Below, piece after piece: positions 1 through 10,009 of a DNA stretch of 64,000 nt. The notes below the pieces were generated by a model. It ran no database searches and had not been told where the DNA came from. It worked only from the letters and a program-made list of their open reading frames with translations. Position numbers and translations under genes: made by a program. Source of the DNA: Roseicyclus salinarum (GTDB lineage Bacteria; Pseudomonadota; Alphaproteobacteria; Rhodobacterales; Rhodobacteraceae); assembly GCF_029624655.1 (NCBI RefSeq), contig NZ_JARRSA010000001.1, positions 62,001 to 126,000 of the forward strand, written 5' to 3'. The first letter of the stretch is position 1. The number at the start of each line of letters is the position of its first letter.

Positions 1-753
1 ACGTGGCAGCGCGACACCTTTCCCGAAAGCTTCCACCCCGGGATCTACGTCTGCCACGACGGGATCCGCACCGACCGCCTGCACCCAAACCCGGACGCAA
101 GGCTGCAGCTTGCGCGGCTGGACCGGCCGGTGACGCGCGCGGACGAGGTCTTCACCTACATGGCCCGCAACCTCGAGCCGGTGCGCGGGTTCCACGTCTT
201 CATGCGCGCCCTGCCGCACATCCTGAACGCGCGACCCAACGCCCGCGCGCTCATCATCGGTGGAAACGAGACCTCCTATGGGCGCAAGGCCGACGAGGCC
301 GGAGGCTACCGCGCGCGGATGGAACGGGAGGTCGGCGACCGGCTCGACTGGAACCGCGTGCATTTCCTCGGGCGCGTGCCTTACACCTCCTACAAGCAGG
401 TCATCCAGGTCAGCCGGTGCCACATCTACCTGACGGTGCCCTTCGTGCTGTCGTGGTCGCTTCTGGAAGCGATGGCGATGGGCGCCACCATCGTCGCTTC
501 GGACACGGCCCCCGTGCGCGAGGCGGTCGAACACGGAAAAAACGGTCTCCTCGTCGATTTCTTCCAGCCCGAGGCGCTGGCGCGGCAGGTCGTGGAAGTT
601 CTGGAGCGGCCCGAAGCCCATGCCCCTCTCGGCGCCGAGGCGCGGCGTTTCGTGGTCGGGACGCACGATTTCCACACCCGGACGCTTCCGGTGCATATCT
701 CGAGGATCAACAGCCTCGTGCCCCGCGCGCGCCGGATCGAGCTTCCTCGCTGA
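1..753 (+). CDS. Glycosyltransferase family 4, 5' truncated
   Basis: The reading frame is open from the first base of the window, so the N-terminus lies outside. The visible 250 residues match the C-terminal half of a GT-B fold glycosyltransferase. They include RNLEPVRGFHVFMRALP (the typical nucleotide-sugar domain entry), ALIIGGNETSYG, HFLGRVPY, and a late LLEAMAMGATIVASDTAPVREAVEHGKNGLLVDF segment that normally binds the donor diphosphate. The likely role is transfer of a sugar to a polysaccharide or LPS-type acceptor on the cytoplasmic side. The epimerase that follows in the same direction supports a surface-glycan locus. Donor and acceptor cannot be deduced. Confidence 0.85.
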   Translation, partial: TWQRDTFPESFHPGIYVCHDGIRTDRLHPNPDARLQLARLDRPVTRADEVFTYMARNLEPVRGFHVFMRALPHILNARPNARALIIGGNETSYGRKADEAGGYRARMEREVGDRLDWNRVHFLGRVPYTSYKQVIQVSRCHIYLTVPFVLSWSLLEAMAMGATIVASDTAPVREAVEHGKNGLLVDFFQPEALARQVVEVLERPEAHAPLGAEARRFVVGTHDFHTRTLPVHISRINSLVPRARRIELPR

Positions 754-866
754 CGGCGCGCGGCTTTTTGGGATACCGCGGGCCCGCGCGATGACCTATT
801 CGGTAGGCCGGAATTCATGATCGCCGCCCCCGCCATCGCCGGGCGGCAAGGCAGGGGAGCCACGCC

Positions 867-1886
867 ATGGCAGCGCGCAGGGCACTGGTCACGGGATCGG
901 CGGGGTTCGTCGGCTTTCACGTCTGCGCCCGCCTTCTGGCCGAGGGCTGGGAGGTGGTCGGCATCGATGCGCTCACCGACTATTACGACGTTTCCCTGAA
1001 GGAACGGCGGCAGTCCATGCTGCTGCAGAAGCCGGGCTACACCGCCGTGACCGAGCGGATCGAGACACCCGGCGCGGTCCATGACCTGATGGCGCGACAT
1101 CGGCCCGACGCGGTGGTCCACCTCGCCGCGCAGGCCGGCGTCCGCTACTCGATCGAGGCGCCCGAAAGCTACGTCGAGGCCAATCTCGTCGGCACCTTCC
1201 GCGTCCTCGAGGCGATGCGCGCGTTCCCGCCGGCCCACAGCCTTCTGGCCTCCACCTCGTCGGTCTACGGCGCGAATACCGAGATGCCCTATGCCGAGAC
1301 GGACAAGGCCGACACGCAGATGTCGTTCTACGCCGCCACGAAGAAGGCGAACGAGGCGATGGCGCATTCCTACGCGCATCTCTACGGCCTGCCGACGACG
1401 ATGTTCCGCTTCTTCACCGTCTACGGCCCCTGGAGCCGCCCGGACATGGCGCCCTTCAAGTTCACGCGCGCGATCCTCGCCGGGAAGCCGATCGACGTCT
1501 ACAACCACGGCCGGATGAGCCGCGACTTCACCTACATCGACGATCTTGCGGACGCGATCGTCCGGCTGATCGACGTCGCTCCCGTCCGCCCCGAGGACCC
1601 CGCCTCGATCCCCGAAGGCGACAGCCTTTCGCCGGTGGCGCCGTTCCGCATCGTGAACATCGGTAGCTCGGCGCCTGTCCCCCTGCTCGATTTCATCGCG
1701 GCGATCGAGGCTGCGACCGGCCGCGCCGCGGTCAAGAACATGATGGACATGCAGCCCGGCGACGTTCCCGCCACCTGGGCGGACGCGACGCTTCTGCGGC
1801 AGCTGATCGGAGAGCGTCCCGGAACGGCGGTCCGGGACGGCGTGGCGAGATTCGTCGCGTGGTATCGCGACTATTACGGCACCTGA
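867..1886 (+). CDS. NAD-dependent epimerase/dehydratase (UDP-glucuronate 4-epimerase-like)
   Basis: This 339-residue extended short-chain dehydrogenase has the N-terminal NAD motif GSAGFVG. It also has the catalytic STSSVYG serine segment and a YAATKK (YxxxK) pair. The segments FRFFTVYGPWSRPDMAPFKF and SRDFTYIDDLADAIVRLID are characteristic of UDP-glucuronate/galacturonate 4-epimerases. The start is supported by an AGGGGAG ribosome site at 853-859. It lies 113 bases after the glycosyltransferase in the same direction, so it probably supplies a nucleotide sugar to that pathway. The exact substrate is inferred from family resemblance only. Confidence 0.85.
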   Translation: MAARRALVTGSAGFVGFHVCARLLAEGWEVVGIDALTDYYDVSLKERRQSMLLQKPGYTAVTERIETPGAVHDLMARHRPDAVVHLAAQAGVRYSIEAPESYVEANLVGTFRVLEAMRAFPPAHSLLASTSSVYGANTEMPYAETDKADTQMSFYAATKKANEAMAHSYAHLYGLPTTMFRFFTVYGPWSRPDMAPFKFTRAILAGKPIDVYNHGRMSRDFTYIDDLADAIVRLIDVAPVRPEDPASIPEGDSLSPVAPFRIVNIGSSAPVPLLDFIAAIEAATGRAAVKNMMDMQPGDVPATWADATLLRQLIGERPGTAVRDGVARFVAWYRDYYGT

Positions 1887-2151
1887 GCGCGTCGCCACCC
1901 ATCCGCCCAAGTTACAGAAATCGCGCCGATTTTCACGGCTTCGAGAGTGCACGATCACGCGGCCGTGCGGTTCGTGCGCAGGGCGCAGGGTGTTGTGCAA
2001 TAACGCACCTACTTCTCGTGAATCTCTCAGTTCCGTGTGTTGAATGAGGGCGCAAGAGGGCTCAGCTTAGGATCATCGAACGGCCAGACAGCCGAAGACG
2101 ATCCAACAAGAGCCCGGGACACACCCCAGGCACCACACCAAGGAGACTGAA

Positions 2152-2484
2152 ATGAAACGCACGATCATCACCGCAGCGATCCTCGCCGCCACCGCAATGC
2201 CGGCGCTTGCCGCCGACGCCACGCAACAGGCGATCAACCACTTCAACCTCAGCGCCGACAGCCGCTCGGACCTCATCGCGGCAGGGCCGAACGGTCCGGT
2301 GCTGGGCACGACGGTTTCGACCCGTGGCGACGAGGCCATCGCGGTCGCGGTTCGCAACTACAACGCATCCGTGGACCGCGCGGCCGAGCGCATCGACCTG
2401 AACTCGGTCACCGTGTTCTCGGGCGAGCCGGCCTACGGCGCCGAGATCTTCGATGAGCTGCGTCGCGCCGACGACAGCAACTGA
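2152..2484 (+). CDS. Small secreted protein of unknown function
   Basis: This 110-residue protein begins with a clear Sec signal peptide (MKRTIITAAILAATAMPALA, cleavage after ALA). The mature part is about 90 residues, acidic, with no cysteine. An AAGGAG-type ribosome site lies just before the ATG. The 265-base gap upstream has no gene and probably carries its own promoter. A strong hairpin follows, so it looks monocistronic. I do not recognise the family. A periplasmic or secreted location is the only functional inference. Confidence 0.7.
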   Translation: MKRTIITAAILAATAMPALAADATQQAINHFNLSADSRSDLIAAGPNGPVLGTTVSTRGDEAIAVAVRNYNASVDRAAERIDLNSVTVFSGEPAYGAEIFDELRRADDSN

Positions 2485-2517
2485 GCCGGGGGTCTCTCCC
2501 TCTCCGACTCGGCTGAC

Positions 2518-2550
2518 GGCCTCGCCCCCAAGGGCGGGGCCGTTCACGTT
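2518..2550. terminator. Bidirectional terminator-like hairpin
   Basis: GGCCTCGCCC (2518-2527) pairs with GGGCGGGGCC (2532-2541) around a CCAA loop, with one G-T wobble. It sits exactly between the convergent ends of the small secreted protein gene and the isomerase gene. A short T-containing stretch (GTTCACGTTT) follows on the plus strand. Confidence 0.7.
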
Positions 2551-3528
2551 TCAGACGAGGCCCGCGCGAAGGCAGTCGTGCAGGTGAAGGATGCCGAGCG
2601 GCCGCGCGGCATCATCCGTGACGAACAGCGCGGTGATCTTGTTTTCCGACATCAGCGCAAGCGCCTCTGCGGCGAGCATTTCCGGCCCGATGACCCTGGG
2701 ACTGCGCGTGGCGACCTCGCCCGCGCGGCGGTCCATAAGGTGGTCCATGTTGCGCCGCAGGTCGCCGTCGGAAATCACGCCGACAAGGCGGCCGCCCTCG
2801 GTCACGCCGGCGATGCCGAAGCCCTTTTCGCTCATCACGACAAGCGTCTCGGGCATGGCCGCGCCCACCTCGACCAGCGGCAGGGCCGCCGGGCCGTGCA
2901 TCAGCTGCATCACCTTCGACAGTCGCGCCCCCAGCTTGCCGCCTGGGTGGAACGTGCGGAACTGTTCGGGCAGGAACCCGCGCCGTTCCATCACCGCGAC
3001 GGCCAGCGCGTCGCCGAGTGCAAGCGTCAGCGTCGTGGATGTCGTCGGCGCCATGCCCAGCGCGCAGGCTTCGGGCGCGGGGGGAAGGGTCAGCCGGTAG
3101 TCGGCGGCCTTCATAAGCGTTGACTCGGGCCTGCCGGAGATGCCGATCAGCGGGATCGAGAAGCGGGCGACATGGGCCACGATGTCCCGCAGTTCCGCGG
3201 TCTCGCCGGAATTCGAGATCAGGATCGCAAGATCGCCCGGCATGATCATCCCAAGGTCGCCGTGGCTTGCCTCAGCGGGATGGACGAAGGCCGAGGGAGT
3301 TCCGGTCGAGGCGAAGGTCGAGCTGATCTTGCGCGCGATATGCCCCGACTTGCCGATGCCGCCGAGGATCACGCGGCCCTGCGTGGCGAGGATCCCCTCG
3401 ACCGCAGCCTCGAAGTCCTCGGGCAGGGCGTCCGCAAGTTCGAGAACGGCCGCGCCCTCCGTGCGGAGGACACGCTCGGCCGTTTCGCGGGCCGACGGCG
3501 TCGTGCGGTCTGGGGCGGCGTCGCTCAT
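2551..3528 (-). CDS. kdsD: KpsF/GutQ family sugar-phosphate isomerase (arabinose-5-phosphate isomerase)
   Basis: The family interconverts ribulose-5-phosphate and arabinose-5-phosphate, the first step toward KDO for lipopolysaccharide or capsule. The 325-residue protein has the expected order. An N-terminal SIS domain carries GIGKSGHIARKI, HPAEASHGDLGM and ISNSGETAE. Two C-terminal CBS domains carry GVISDGDLRR and a final ALFVTDD segment. I chose the ATG at 3528 because a longer frame up to 3639 would run into the neighbouring Nudix gene start and add an atypical N-terminus. Proximity to glycan genes fits the role. A gutQ-like variant with another physiological role cannot be excluded. Confidence 0.85.
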   Translation of the reverse strand: MSDAAPDRTTPSARETAERVLRTEGAAVLELADALPEDFEAAVEGILATQGRVILGGIGKSGHIARKISSTFASTGTPSAFVHPAEASHGDLGMIMPGDLAILISNSGETAELRDIVAHVARFSIPLIGISGRPESTLMKAADYRLTLPPAPEACALGMAPTTSTTLTLALGDALAVAVMERRGFLPEQFRTFHPGGKLGARLSKVMQLMHGPAALPLVEVGAAMPETLVVMSEKGFGIAGVTEGGRLVGVISDGDLRRNMDHLMDRRAGEVATRSPRVIGPEMLAAEALALMSENKITALFVTDDAARPLGILHLHDCLRAGLV

Positions 3529-3610
3529 GGGCGACCCATAGCCGATGGCTCCGGCCTTGGCGAGAGGCCCGGCGGATGGCAGAAACGGCGCCACGTCGTC
3601 GGAGGCTTCC

Positions 3611-4072
3611 ATGAACCGCAGATTCGGCCGCCCGCCCATGCCGGGACAACGCTACGTGCCCCGGCCCGGCGTCTATGCGATCATCGATGCGGGCGACGGC
3701 CTTCTGGCCACCTTCCAGGAGGCGCCCCGGCCGGAACTTCAACTTCCCGGCGGCGGCATCGACCCCGGCGAGAGCCCGCAGGCCGCCCTGTCCCGCGAGG
3801 TGATGGAGGAAACCGGCTACGCCATTCATTCGATCCGGCGGCTGGGCATGTTCCACCGTTTCACGTTCATGCCCGACTACGACCTCTTCGCGCAGAAGCA
3901 ATGCCACATCTATTTCGCGCGGCTCGGGCCCCGGCGCTCGGACCCCACGGAAGCGGGGCATTCGGCGGTCTTTCTGCCGTGGGAGACGGCGGCCGAGAAA
4001 CTTGCCGTGTCGGGAGACAGGCATTTCGTGTCCGAATGGCTGCGCCGCCGTCAGGCCGCGTGGTCCCCGTAG
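3611..4072 (+). CDS. Nudix hydrolase
   Basis: The 153-residue protein carries a complete Nudix box, GGGIDPGESPQAALSREVMEETGY, matching Gx5Ex7REUxEExGU. It is therefore expected to hydrolyse a nucleoside-diphosphate-linked substrate with Mg2+. The start is fixed by a GGAGG ribosome site at 3601-3605, six bases from the ATG. It is divergent from the isomerase. Its last 22 bases overlap the end of the convergent phosphatase gene. Substrate specificity cannot be read from sequence. Confidence 0.85.
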   Translation: MNRRFGRPPMPGQRYVPRPGVYAIIDAGDGLLATFQEAPRPELQLPGGGIDPGESPQAALSREVMEETGYAIHSIRRLGMFHRFTFMPDYDLFAQKQCHIYFARLGPRRSDPTEAGHSAVFLPWETAAEKLAVSGDRHFVSEWLRRRQAAWSP

Positions 4073-5340
4073 CTGACCAGAAGCGCCGACACGTCGTCGG
4101 GGAAGTCGCTTCCGCCCATGTGACGTTCGAGGTCCGTCGCGATGGCGGACAGAAGCGCCTGGCCGTCGAGATCCGCGTGGCGGCGGCAGATGCGGATCAG
4201 GCCGTCCTCGTCGAGGAACGCGCCGTGCGGGGCGGGGCTTTCGGTCAGGCCGTCGGAGTAGAGCAGCAGGCGATCCCCGGCGGCGAGCCGGAAGCTGAAG
4301 GCCTCGAACTGCGCCTCCTGGAAAAGGCCCACGGGCATCCCGCCGGATCCCACCAGCTCGACCTCGCCAGACCGTCGCAGGATGAGCGGGTTCGGATGCC
4401 CGGCCTGCACCATTCTGACGACGCCGGTGCGCCGGTCGAGGAAACCGAGGCACAAGGTGAGATAGCGTTCGTTCTTGAGTTCGCTCAGAAGTTGCCGGTT
4501 CAGGCGCGCGGCGACAAGGTCGGGCGGCAGCGCGGTAAAGAGGCCGCCGCCCTGCGCGGACAAGGCGACGTTCTGTTCGGGGGCGCCGTCGCTGAGCATG
4601 CCGGCCGCCCGGGCGACGACCATGGCGGCGGCGACGCCATGCCCCGACACGTCGAGAGCGTAGAACCCCAGCTTGTCCTGCGCGGCCTCGAAGAAGCCAA
4701 CCATGTCGCCGCCCACGTGGCCGCTGGCCTTCAGCCAAAGCGAGATCTCCGCGCCGGGCAGCTTGCGCGTCCTGTCGCGCAGAAGCGACCGCTGGAGACG
4801 CCGCGCTTCCTCGAGATCGGCATCGATCGCATCGTAAAGCTTTCGGATTTCCAGCAGCGCATTGCCGAGAGAGCGCGTCTTCTCGACCAGTTCGCCCTGC
4901 ATCGTCACGATCCGCGCGCCCGCGTTCAGCCGCGCCCGCAACTCGGGCGCGCTGACGGGCTTGGTCAGGAAATCGTCGGCGCCGGCCGCCAGCCCCTCGG
5001 ACAGGTCGCTGGTCTCCGACTTGGAGGTCAGGAGCACGACATACTGATAGCCCTCGCGCCCGGTCTCGCGCAGGCGCCTGCAGAACTCGGGCCCGGTCAT
5101 GCCCGGCATCATCCAGTCCGAGACGATCAGGCCGATGCGCGGGTCGCGCGCAAGCTCCAGCGCCTCGCCGGGATCGCCGCTGGCCACGGCCTCGTAGCCC
5201 CACCGCTGCAGGAGCGTGAGCAGCAGCTTGCGCTGCGCGGCGCTGTCGTCGAGCACCAGAACGGCAGGCCGGCGCGCGGTCGCGCCTGCCGGCGTCATGG
5301 CCGGACCGCTGGCCTCGAGCGGATCGCGTTCGCGATACAT
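4051..5340 (-). CDS. Response regulator with PP2C-type (RsbU/SpoIIE) phosphatase output
   Basis: The 429-residue protein starts with a receiver domain (about residues 26-140). Its acidic pair is D31/D32, the predicted phospho-acceptor is D75 in VSDWMMPGM, and the conserved K127 is in LTKPVSAP. A helical linker containing EEARRLQRSLL leads into a PP2C-like serine phosphatase domain. Metal-binding aspartates there lie in ALDVSGHGVAAAM, LLYSDGLTES and FPDDVSALLV. Such proteins usually dephosphorylate an anti-sigma-factor antagonist in a partner-switch pathway. An Hpt gene is divergently placed 150 bases away, and no histidine kinase is adjacent. The 3' end overlaps the Nudix gene by 22 bases. 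Confidence 0.88.
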   Translation of the reverse strand: MYRERDPLEASGPAMTPAGATARRPAVLVLDDSAAQRKLLLTLLQRWGYEAVASGDPGEALELARDPRIGLIVSDWMMPGMTGPEFCRRLRETGREGYQYVVLLTSKSETSDLSEGLAAGADDFLTKPVSAPELRARLNAGARIVTMQGELVEKTRSLGNALLEIRKLYDAIDADLEEARRLQRSLLRDRTRKLPGAEISLWLKASGHVGGDMVGFFEAAQDKLGFYALDVSGHGVAAAMVVARAAGMLSDGAPEQNVALSAQGGGLFTALPPDLVAARLNRQLLSELKNERYLTLCLGFLDRRTGVVRMVQAGHPNPLILRRSGEVELVGSGGMPVGLFQEAQFEAFSFRLAAGDRLLLYSDGLTESPAPHGAFLDEDGLIRICRRHADLDGQALLSAIATDLERHMGGSDFPDDVSALLVSYGDHAA

Positions 5341-5490
5341 GGGGACCTCGTCAGTGCAGGCGGCCATCGCTTTGACATGCGCGCCTTAACGGGTCGTGAA
5401 ATGGCGAATGCGTCGGATGAAGGCCCGCGCCGTCAAGGATTTGTTAACGAATTGGACCGAGGCTCCTCCCCAGAAAAGGGGACGCCGCAC

Positions 5491-5835
5491 ATGAAATTCA
5501 TCGACTGGGACCGCCTGATGTCGCTCCGGCACGACATCGGGGAAGAGGATTTCGCCGACGTCGCGTTCGTCTTCTTCTCGGAGATGGACGGAAAGCTGTT
5601 GGAACTTCTAGAGGACCCGACGCGGAGGACGGCGGACGATTTCCATTTCCTGCGCGGAAGCGCCGCCAATCTCGGCTTCGTCGCCATGGCGGAGGCCTGC
5701 GAAACCGCCGAGGCCGCGTGCCGCGAAGGACGGGTGCCCGACCTCGACGACGTGACAGGATCCTTCCGGGGCGCGCTGGCCGAAGTCCAGCCGCGCTTGC
5801 CCGAGCTTGACGGGGCCTCGGCCTTCGCCGCCTAG
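5491..5835 (+). CDS. Histidine phosphotransfer (Hpt) domain protein
   Basis: A single-domain protein of 114 residues. The motif HFLRGSAANLG gives the predicted phospho-accepting histidine at residue 52. The usual HxxKG lysine is replaced by arginine. The ATG at 5491 lies downstream of the purine-rich segment AGAAAAGGGGA. It is divergent from the receiver-phosphatase gene and probably delivers phosphate to that receiver or accepts it from an unlinked kinase. Its TAG overlaps the TAG of the convergent ilvA. Confidence 0.85.
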   Translation: MKFIDWDRLMSLRHDIGEEDFADVAFVFFSEMDGKLLELLEDPTRRTADDFHFLRGSAANLGFVAMAEACETAEAACREGRVPDLDDVTGSFRGALAEVQPRLPELDGASAFAA

Positions 5836-7079
5836 ATCAGGAACTCGGCCAGAAGCTCGTCCTCGGTGATGTCGCGAAACGCGAAGCCGCGCTCGGCGAT
5901 CCGCTCGAAAAGGCGCGGGAAGGTCGCGGCGTCCTTCGTCTCGATCCCGATCAGAACCGAACCGAAGTTCCGCGCGGACTTCTTGAGATATTCGAATCGC
6001 GCGATGTCGTCGTCCGGCCCCATCAGCTCGAGGAAATCCCTCAGGGCGCCAGGCCGCTGCGGCAGGCGCAGGATGAAGTATTTCTTCAGGCCCCTGTAGC
6101 GCATCGCGCGTTCCTTGACCTCGGGAAGACGCTCGAAGTCGAAGTTGCCGCCCGTGGTGACACAGACGACACGGCGGCCCCGGATCCGGTCGGCGATCTC
6201 GGGCAGCACATCGATCGACATCGCGCCCGCGGGCTCCAGCACGACCCCCTCGTGGTTCAGCATCTCCTGGATCGTGACGCAGATCCGGTTCTCGGGCGCG
6301 AGGTGAAGCGAGGCGGGATCGACATCCTTCAACGCCTCGAAGGTCAGGTCGCCGATGCGCGCGACCGCGGCTCCGTCCACGAAGGAGTCCGTGATCGGGA
6401 CCTCGACGGGCGCGCCGGCCTCCAGCGCCGCCTTGAGGCTGGGACCGCCGCAGGGTTCCACCAGCACGATCTCGACATTTGCGCCGAGCGCGGAAAGGTA
6501 CCGGCGCATCCCCGCCGAAAGGCCGCCACCGCCCACGGGCAGGACCAGCACGTCCGGCGCGCCCCCGAGCTGCTGCATCATCTCGACCGCGACCGAGGCC
6601 TGCCCCTCGATCACGTGCGCATCGTCGAACGGCGGCAGGAAATGCGCGTCCGCCTCGGCGCAATGGGCCTTTGCCGCCGCGAGCGTCTGGTCGAAGAAGT
6701 CGCCGACGAGGCGGATGTCGACATGCTCGCCGCCGAAGACGCGGGTCTTGTCGATCTTCTGCGCAGGCGTTGTGACGGGCATGAAAATCGTGCCGCGCAC
6801 GCCGAAATGCGCGCAGGCGAAGGCCACGCCCTGCGCATGGTTGCCCGCGCTGGCGCACACGAAGCTGGCCTGGCCGGGCGCCGCCGCCAACCGCTTGCGC
6901 ATGGCGTTGAACGCGCCGCGGATCTTGTAGGACCGCACGGGCGACAGATCCTCGCGCTTCAGCCAGATGTCCGCACCGTGGCGTTCGGACAGGAAGGCGT
7001 TGCGCTGCAGCGGCGTGGGCGGGAAAAGCTCGCGCAGGGCCTGTGCGGCGGCGCGGGCGGCGTCGGCGAAATCGGTCAT
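5832..7079 (-). CDS. ilvA: Threonine ammonia-lyase (threonine dehydratase), biosynthetic
   Basis: This PLP enzyme deaminates threonine to 2-oxobutanoate, the entry to isoleucine synthesis. The 415-residue protein has the PLP lysine in EDLSPVRSYKIRGA. It also has the substrate loop CASAGNHAQG, the phosphate-binding glycine run PVGGGGLSAG, and a C-terminal ACT-like regulatory region (YFILRLPQRPGALRDFLELM). This is the shorter form with a single ACT-type module. I preferred the ATG at 7079 over 7097 because it begins with the usual MTDF-type N-terminus. The ilvD gene further along belongs to the same pathway but is not co-transcribed with it. Confidence 0.92.
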   Translation of the reverse strand: MTDFADAARAAAQALRELFPPTPLQRNAFLSERHGADIWLKREDLSPVRSYKIRGAFNAMRKRLAAAPGQASFVCASAGNHAQGVAFACAHFGVRGTIFMPVTTPAQKIDKTRVFGGEHVDIRLVGDFFDQTLAAAKAHCAEADAHFLPPFDDAHVIEGQASVAVEMMQQLGGAPDVLVLPVGGGGLSAGMRRYLSALGANVEIVLVEPCGGPSLKAALEAGAPVEVPITDSFVDGAAVARIGDLTFEALKDVDPASLHLAPENRICVTIQEMLNHEGVVLEPAGAMSIDVLPEIADRIRGRRVVCVTTGGNFDFERLPEVKERAMRYRGLKKYFILRLPQRPGALRDFLELMGPDDDIARFEYLKKSARNFGSVLIGIETKDAATFPRLFERIAERGFAFRDITEDELLAEFLI

Positions 7080-7118
7080 GTCCTCGCCCTGCCGCAAGCC
7101 GCAGCCGCTGTCCAGCCG

Positions 7119-7916
7119 TCAGTTGAGCTGCCGCCCCTCGATCAGGTTGCCGTAGAGCGTGGTCATCAGCGCGAGGTTCACGAGGATCTGGATCCACGAC
7201 ACGAAGCCGTTGAGGATCTGGCCAGGCACGCTCAGCACCACCTGGTCCTGGGCCTGGCCGAACGCCTCGACCGTCACCGTCTGCCCGAACAGAAGCATGA
7301 TGACCTGCCCGGCAAGGCCCACGGCCAGCGCCACGACGACCAGGGGAAGCAGGATCTGGCTGGAGACCGGGCGCGTCGCGGCCCAGCTTTCCGACAATGT
7401 CATCCTCTCGCCGATCGCCGCAGCCGGCAGGACGAGTCCGATGCGCGTCGCGATCCACGACGCCCCAAGCACCAGTCCGATGCCGAGGACGAGCGCGAAG
7501 GTCGTGGACTGCGTCAGCCCCACGACGAGCGCGATCACCAATCCGCCGCCGATCACGGCGAGGACGACCGCGAGGCCGACGAGGAAGGCGCGGCCGAGAT
7601 AGGCCGTGATCCGGCCCCAGCGCCATTGCGGAAGAAAGCCGTTGCCGGTCTCTTCGAGAAGCACGTAGCGATGCCAGCCCACGGCGGCCCAGCAATAGGC
7701 GACGACCGCCACGCCGAGAAGAACGAGCCCCGCAAGAACCCCGCCGCCCGCAGCCGCGGGATCCTGCATCCCCCCGCCCGTCATCGCGCCCACGCCCAGG
7801 AGCACGAAGCCGATGTAGGGCGCGAGAAACAGCAGAAGCGTCAATTGGGCTGCCTGCCTGAGATTGCCGAAAACCTGCTGCACGACATGGCGCAGCAACT
7901 GATACCCGTAATCCAT
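7119..7916 (-). CDS. Multi-pass membrane protein of unknown function
   Basis: The 265-residue protein has about six hydrophobic segments, beginning LTLLLFLAPYIGFVLLGVGAM and including long glycine/valine/alanine-rich helices. A short soluble loop carries WHRYVLLEE. The ATG at 7916 gives MDYGYQLL. Upstream in-frame residues to 8000 would overlap the divergent argG promoter and were left out. No catalytic motif was recognised. It lies 39 bases upstream of ilvA on the same strand and could be co-transcribed with it. Confidence 0.7.
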   Translation of the reverse strand: MDYGYQLLRHVVQQVFGNLRQAAQLTLLLFLAPYIGFVLLGVGAMTGGGMQDPAAAGGGVLAGLVLLGVAVVAYCWAAVGWHRYVLLEETGNGFLPQWRWGRITAYLGRAFLVGLAVVLAVIGGGLVIALVVGLTQSTTFALVLGIGLVLGASWIATRIGLVLPAAAIGERMTLSESWAATRPVSSQILLPLVVVALAVGLAGQVIMLLFGQTVTVEAFGQAQDQVVLSVPGQILNGFVSWIQILVNLALMTTLYGNLIEGRQLN

Positions 7917-7998
7917 CGCACTCTCCGCTCGCTTGCCCCGCCTCTGAAAACCCGGTATCGCCCGCGCGGTCAACGACAAACCCCGACGGAGCCCTGCC

Positions 7999-9216
<1,218 letters not shown>

Positions 9217-9241
9217 GGCCCGGCGCCCTCGAAACGGCGGC

Positions 9242-9262
9242 GCGCGGGCTATCGCCCCGCGC
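9242..9262. terminator. Hairpin between convergent genes
   Basis: GCGCGGG (9242-9248) pairs with CCCGCGC (9256-9262) across a 7-base loop, in the 57-base gap between argG and the convergent hypothetical gene. There is no clear T tract, so intrinsic termination is only a possibility. Confidence 0.4.
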
Positions 9263-9273
9263 CCCGGCGGCGT

Positions 9274-9939
9274 TCAGACATCGGCCCGCAGCGCCCGCAG
9301 GACGATCACGTCCCGGAACGTGATGCGCGTCGTCGCGGGTCGCTCGATGATGATGTCGAGCCAGGCTTTCTCGATCCGGCGTTCGTTGATCTGGGCATGG
9401 CCGAGGTCGAATTCCGCCACGCCGGCCTCGCCCTCGAAATCGACATGGCGCACCAGTTGCTCGGTGTTGGGTCCGTGCCGGATGTTGAGCCTTGCATAGA
9501 CCTCGATCGGGCGGTCCCGCGCCATGCGGATGTGAAGCGCGACGTAGTGGTCGAGCGTCAGGTCCGCCACGGCCTCGTCCGGCAGATCGTGCACGAGAGA
9601 CACGAAACTTCCGTCGAACGCGCGCACGTCGAGGCATATCTCGAACGGCGCGGCGCCGTCATTCGCGGGCGCCTGCCTCAGGCTCAGGTCGGGCTGGGTG
9701 GCGTCATGGTGAAGCGTGACGCCACCCGCCAAGTGCGTCGGGGACGGCGGCGCCGGCAGGTCCCGCGTCTCCATCGCCTCGCGCCATGGCGCAGGCCGTG
9801 AAATCCACTCGCACTGAACATCCGGAAGGAGGTGCGGCGCGTCGATCGCGCCGGGGGCCCCGGCCTTCCCCGCTGGAGGCCGCGTGCCGCGCAGGGCGCG
9901 GCGAAGCCTCCCGAGGATGCTTGCCATGTCCCGTCCCAT
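9274..9939 (-). CDS. Conserved-looking hypothetical protein
   Basis: A 221-residue soluble protein with a basic N-terminal tail (LGRLRRALRGTRPP). Its C-terminal half is rich in beta-strand-like segments (FEICLDVRAFDGSFVSLVHDLPDEA, YARLNIRHGPNTEQLVRHVDFEG). An AGGAGG ribosome site nine bases before the ATG at 9939 supports this start. A second ATG at 9927 is possible. No signal peptide, membrane helix or known catalytic motif was seen, and I do not recognise the family. Confidence 0.65.
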   Translation of the reverse strand: MGRDMASILGRLRRALRGTRPPAGKAGAPGAIDAPHLLPDVQCEWISRPAPWREAMETRDLPAPPSPTHLAGGVTLHHDATQPDLSLRQAPANDGAAPFEICLDVRAFDGSFVSLVHDLPDEAVADLTLDHYVALHIRMARDRPIEVYARLNIRHGPNTEQLVRHVDFEGEAGVAEFDLGHAQINERRIEKAWLDIIIERPATTRITFRDVIVLRALRADV

Positions 9940-10009
9940 CGGCTTGCACCTCCTGTTGCGGCCAGATCCGCATTGCCGCGCCGCGTTGCGGCTGACCGGC
10001 CTTCGACGT

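Noticed and set aside
1887-2151. Possible regulatory RNA in the 265-base gap before the small secreted protein
   Set aside because: Only short imperfect inverted repeats were visible. A promoter must exist there but no confident -35/-10 pair could be fixed.
3172-5490. Upstream extension of the Hpt frame across the phosphatase gene
   Set aside because: The extension is antisense to a gene with clear receiver and PP2C motifs. The true start at 5491 gives a normal Hpt domain.
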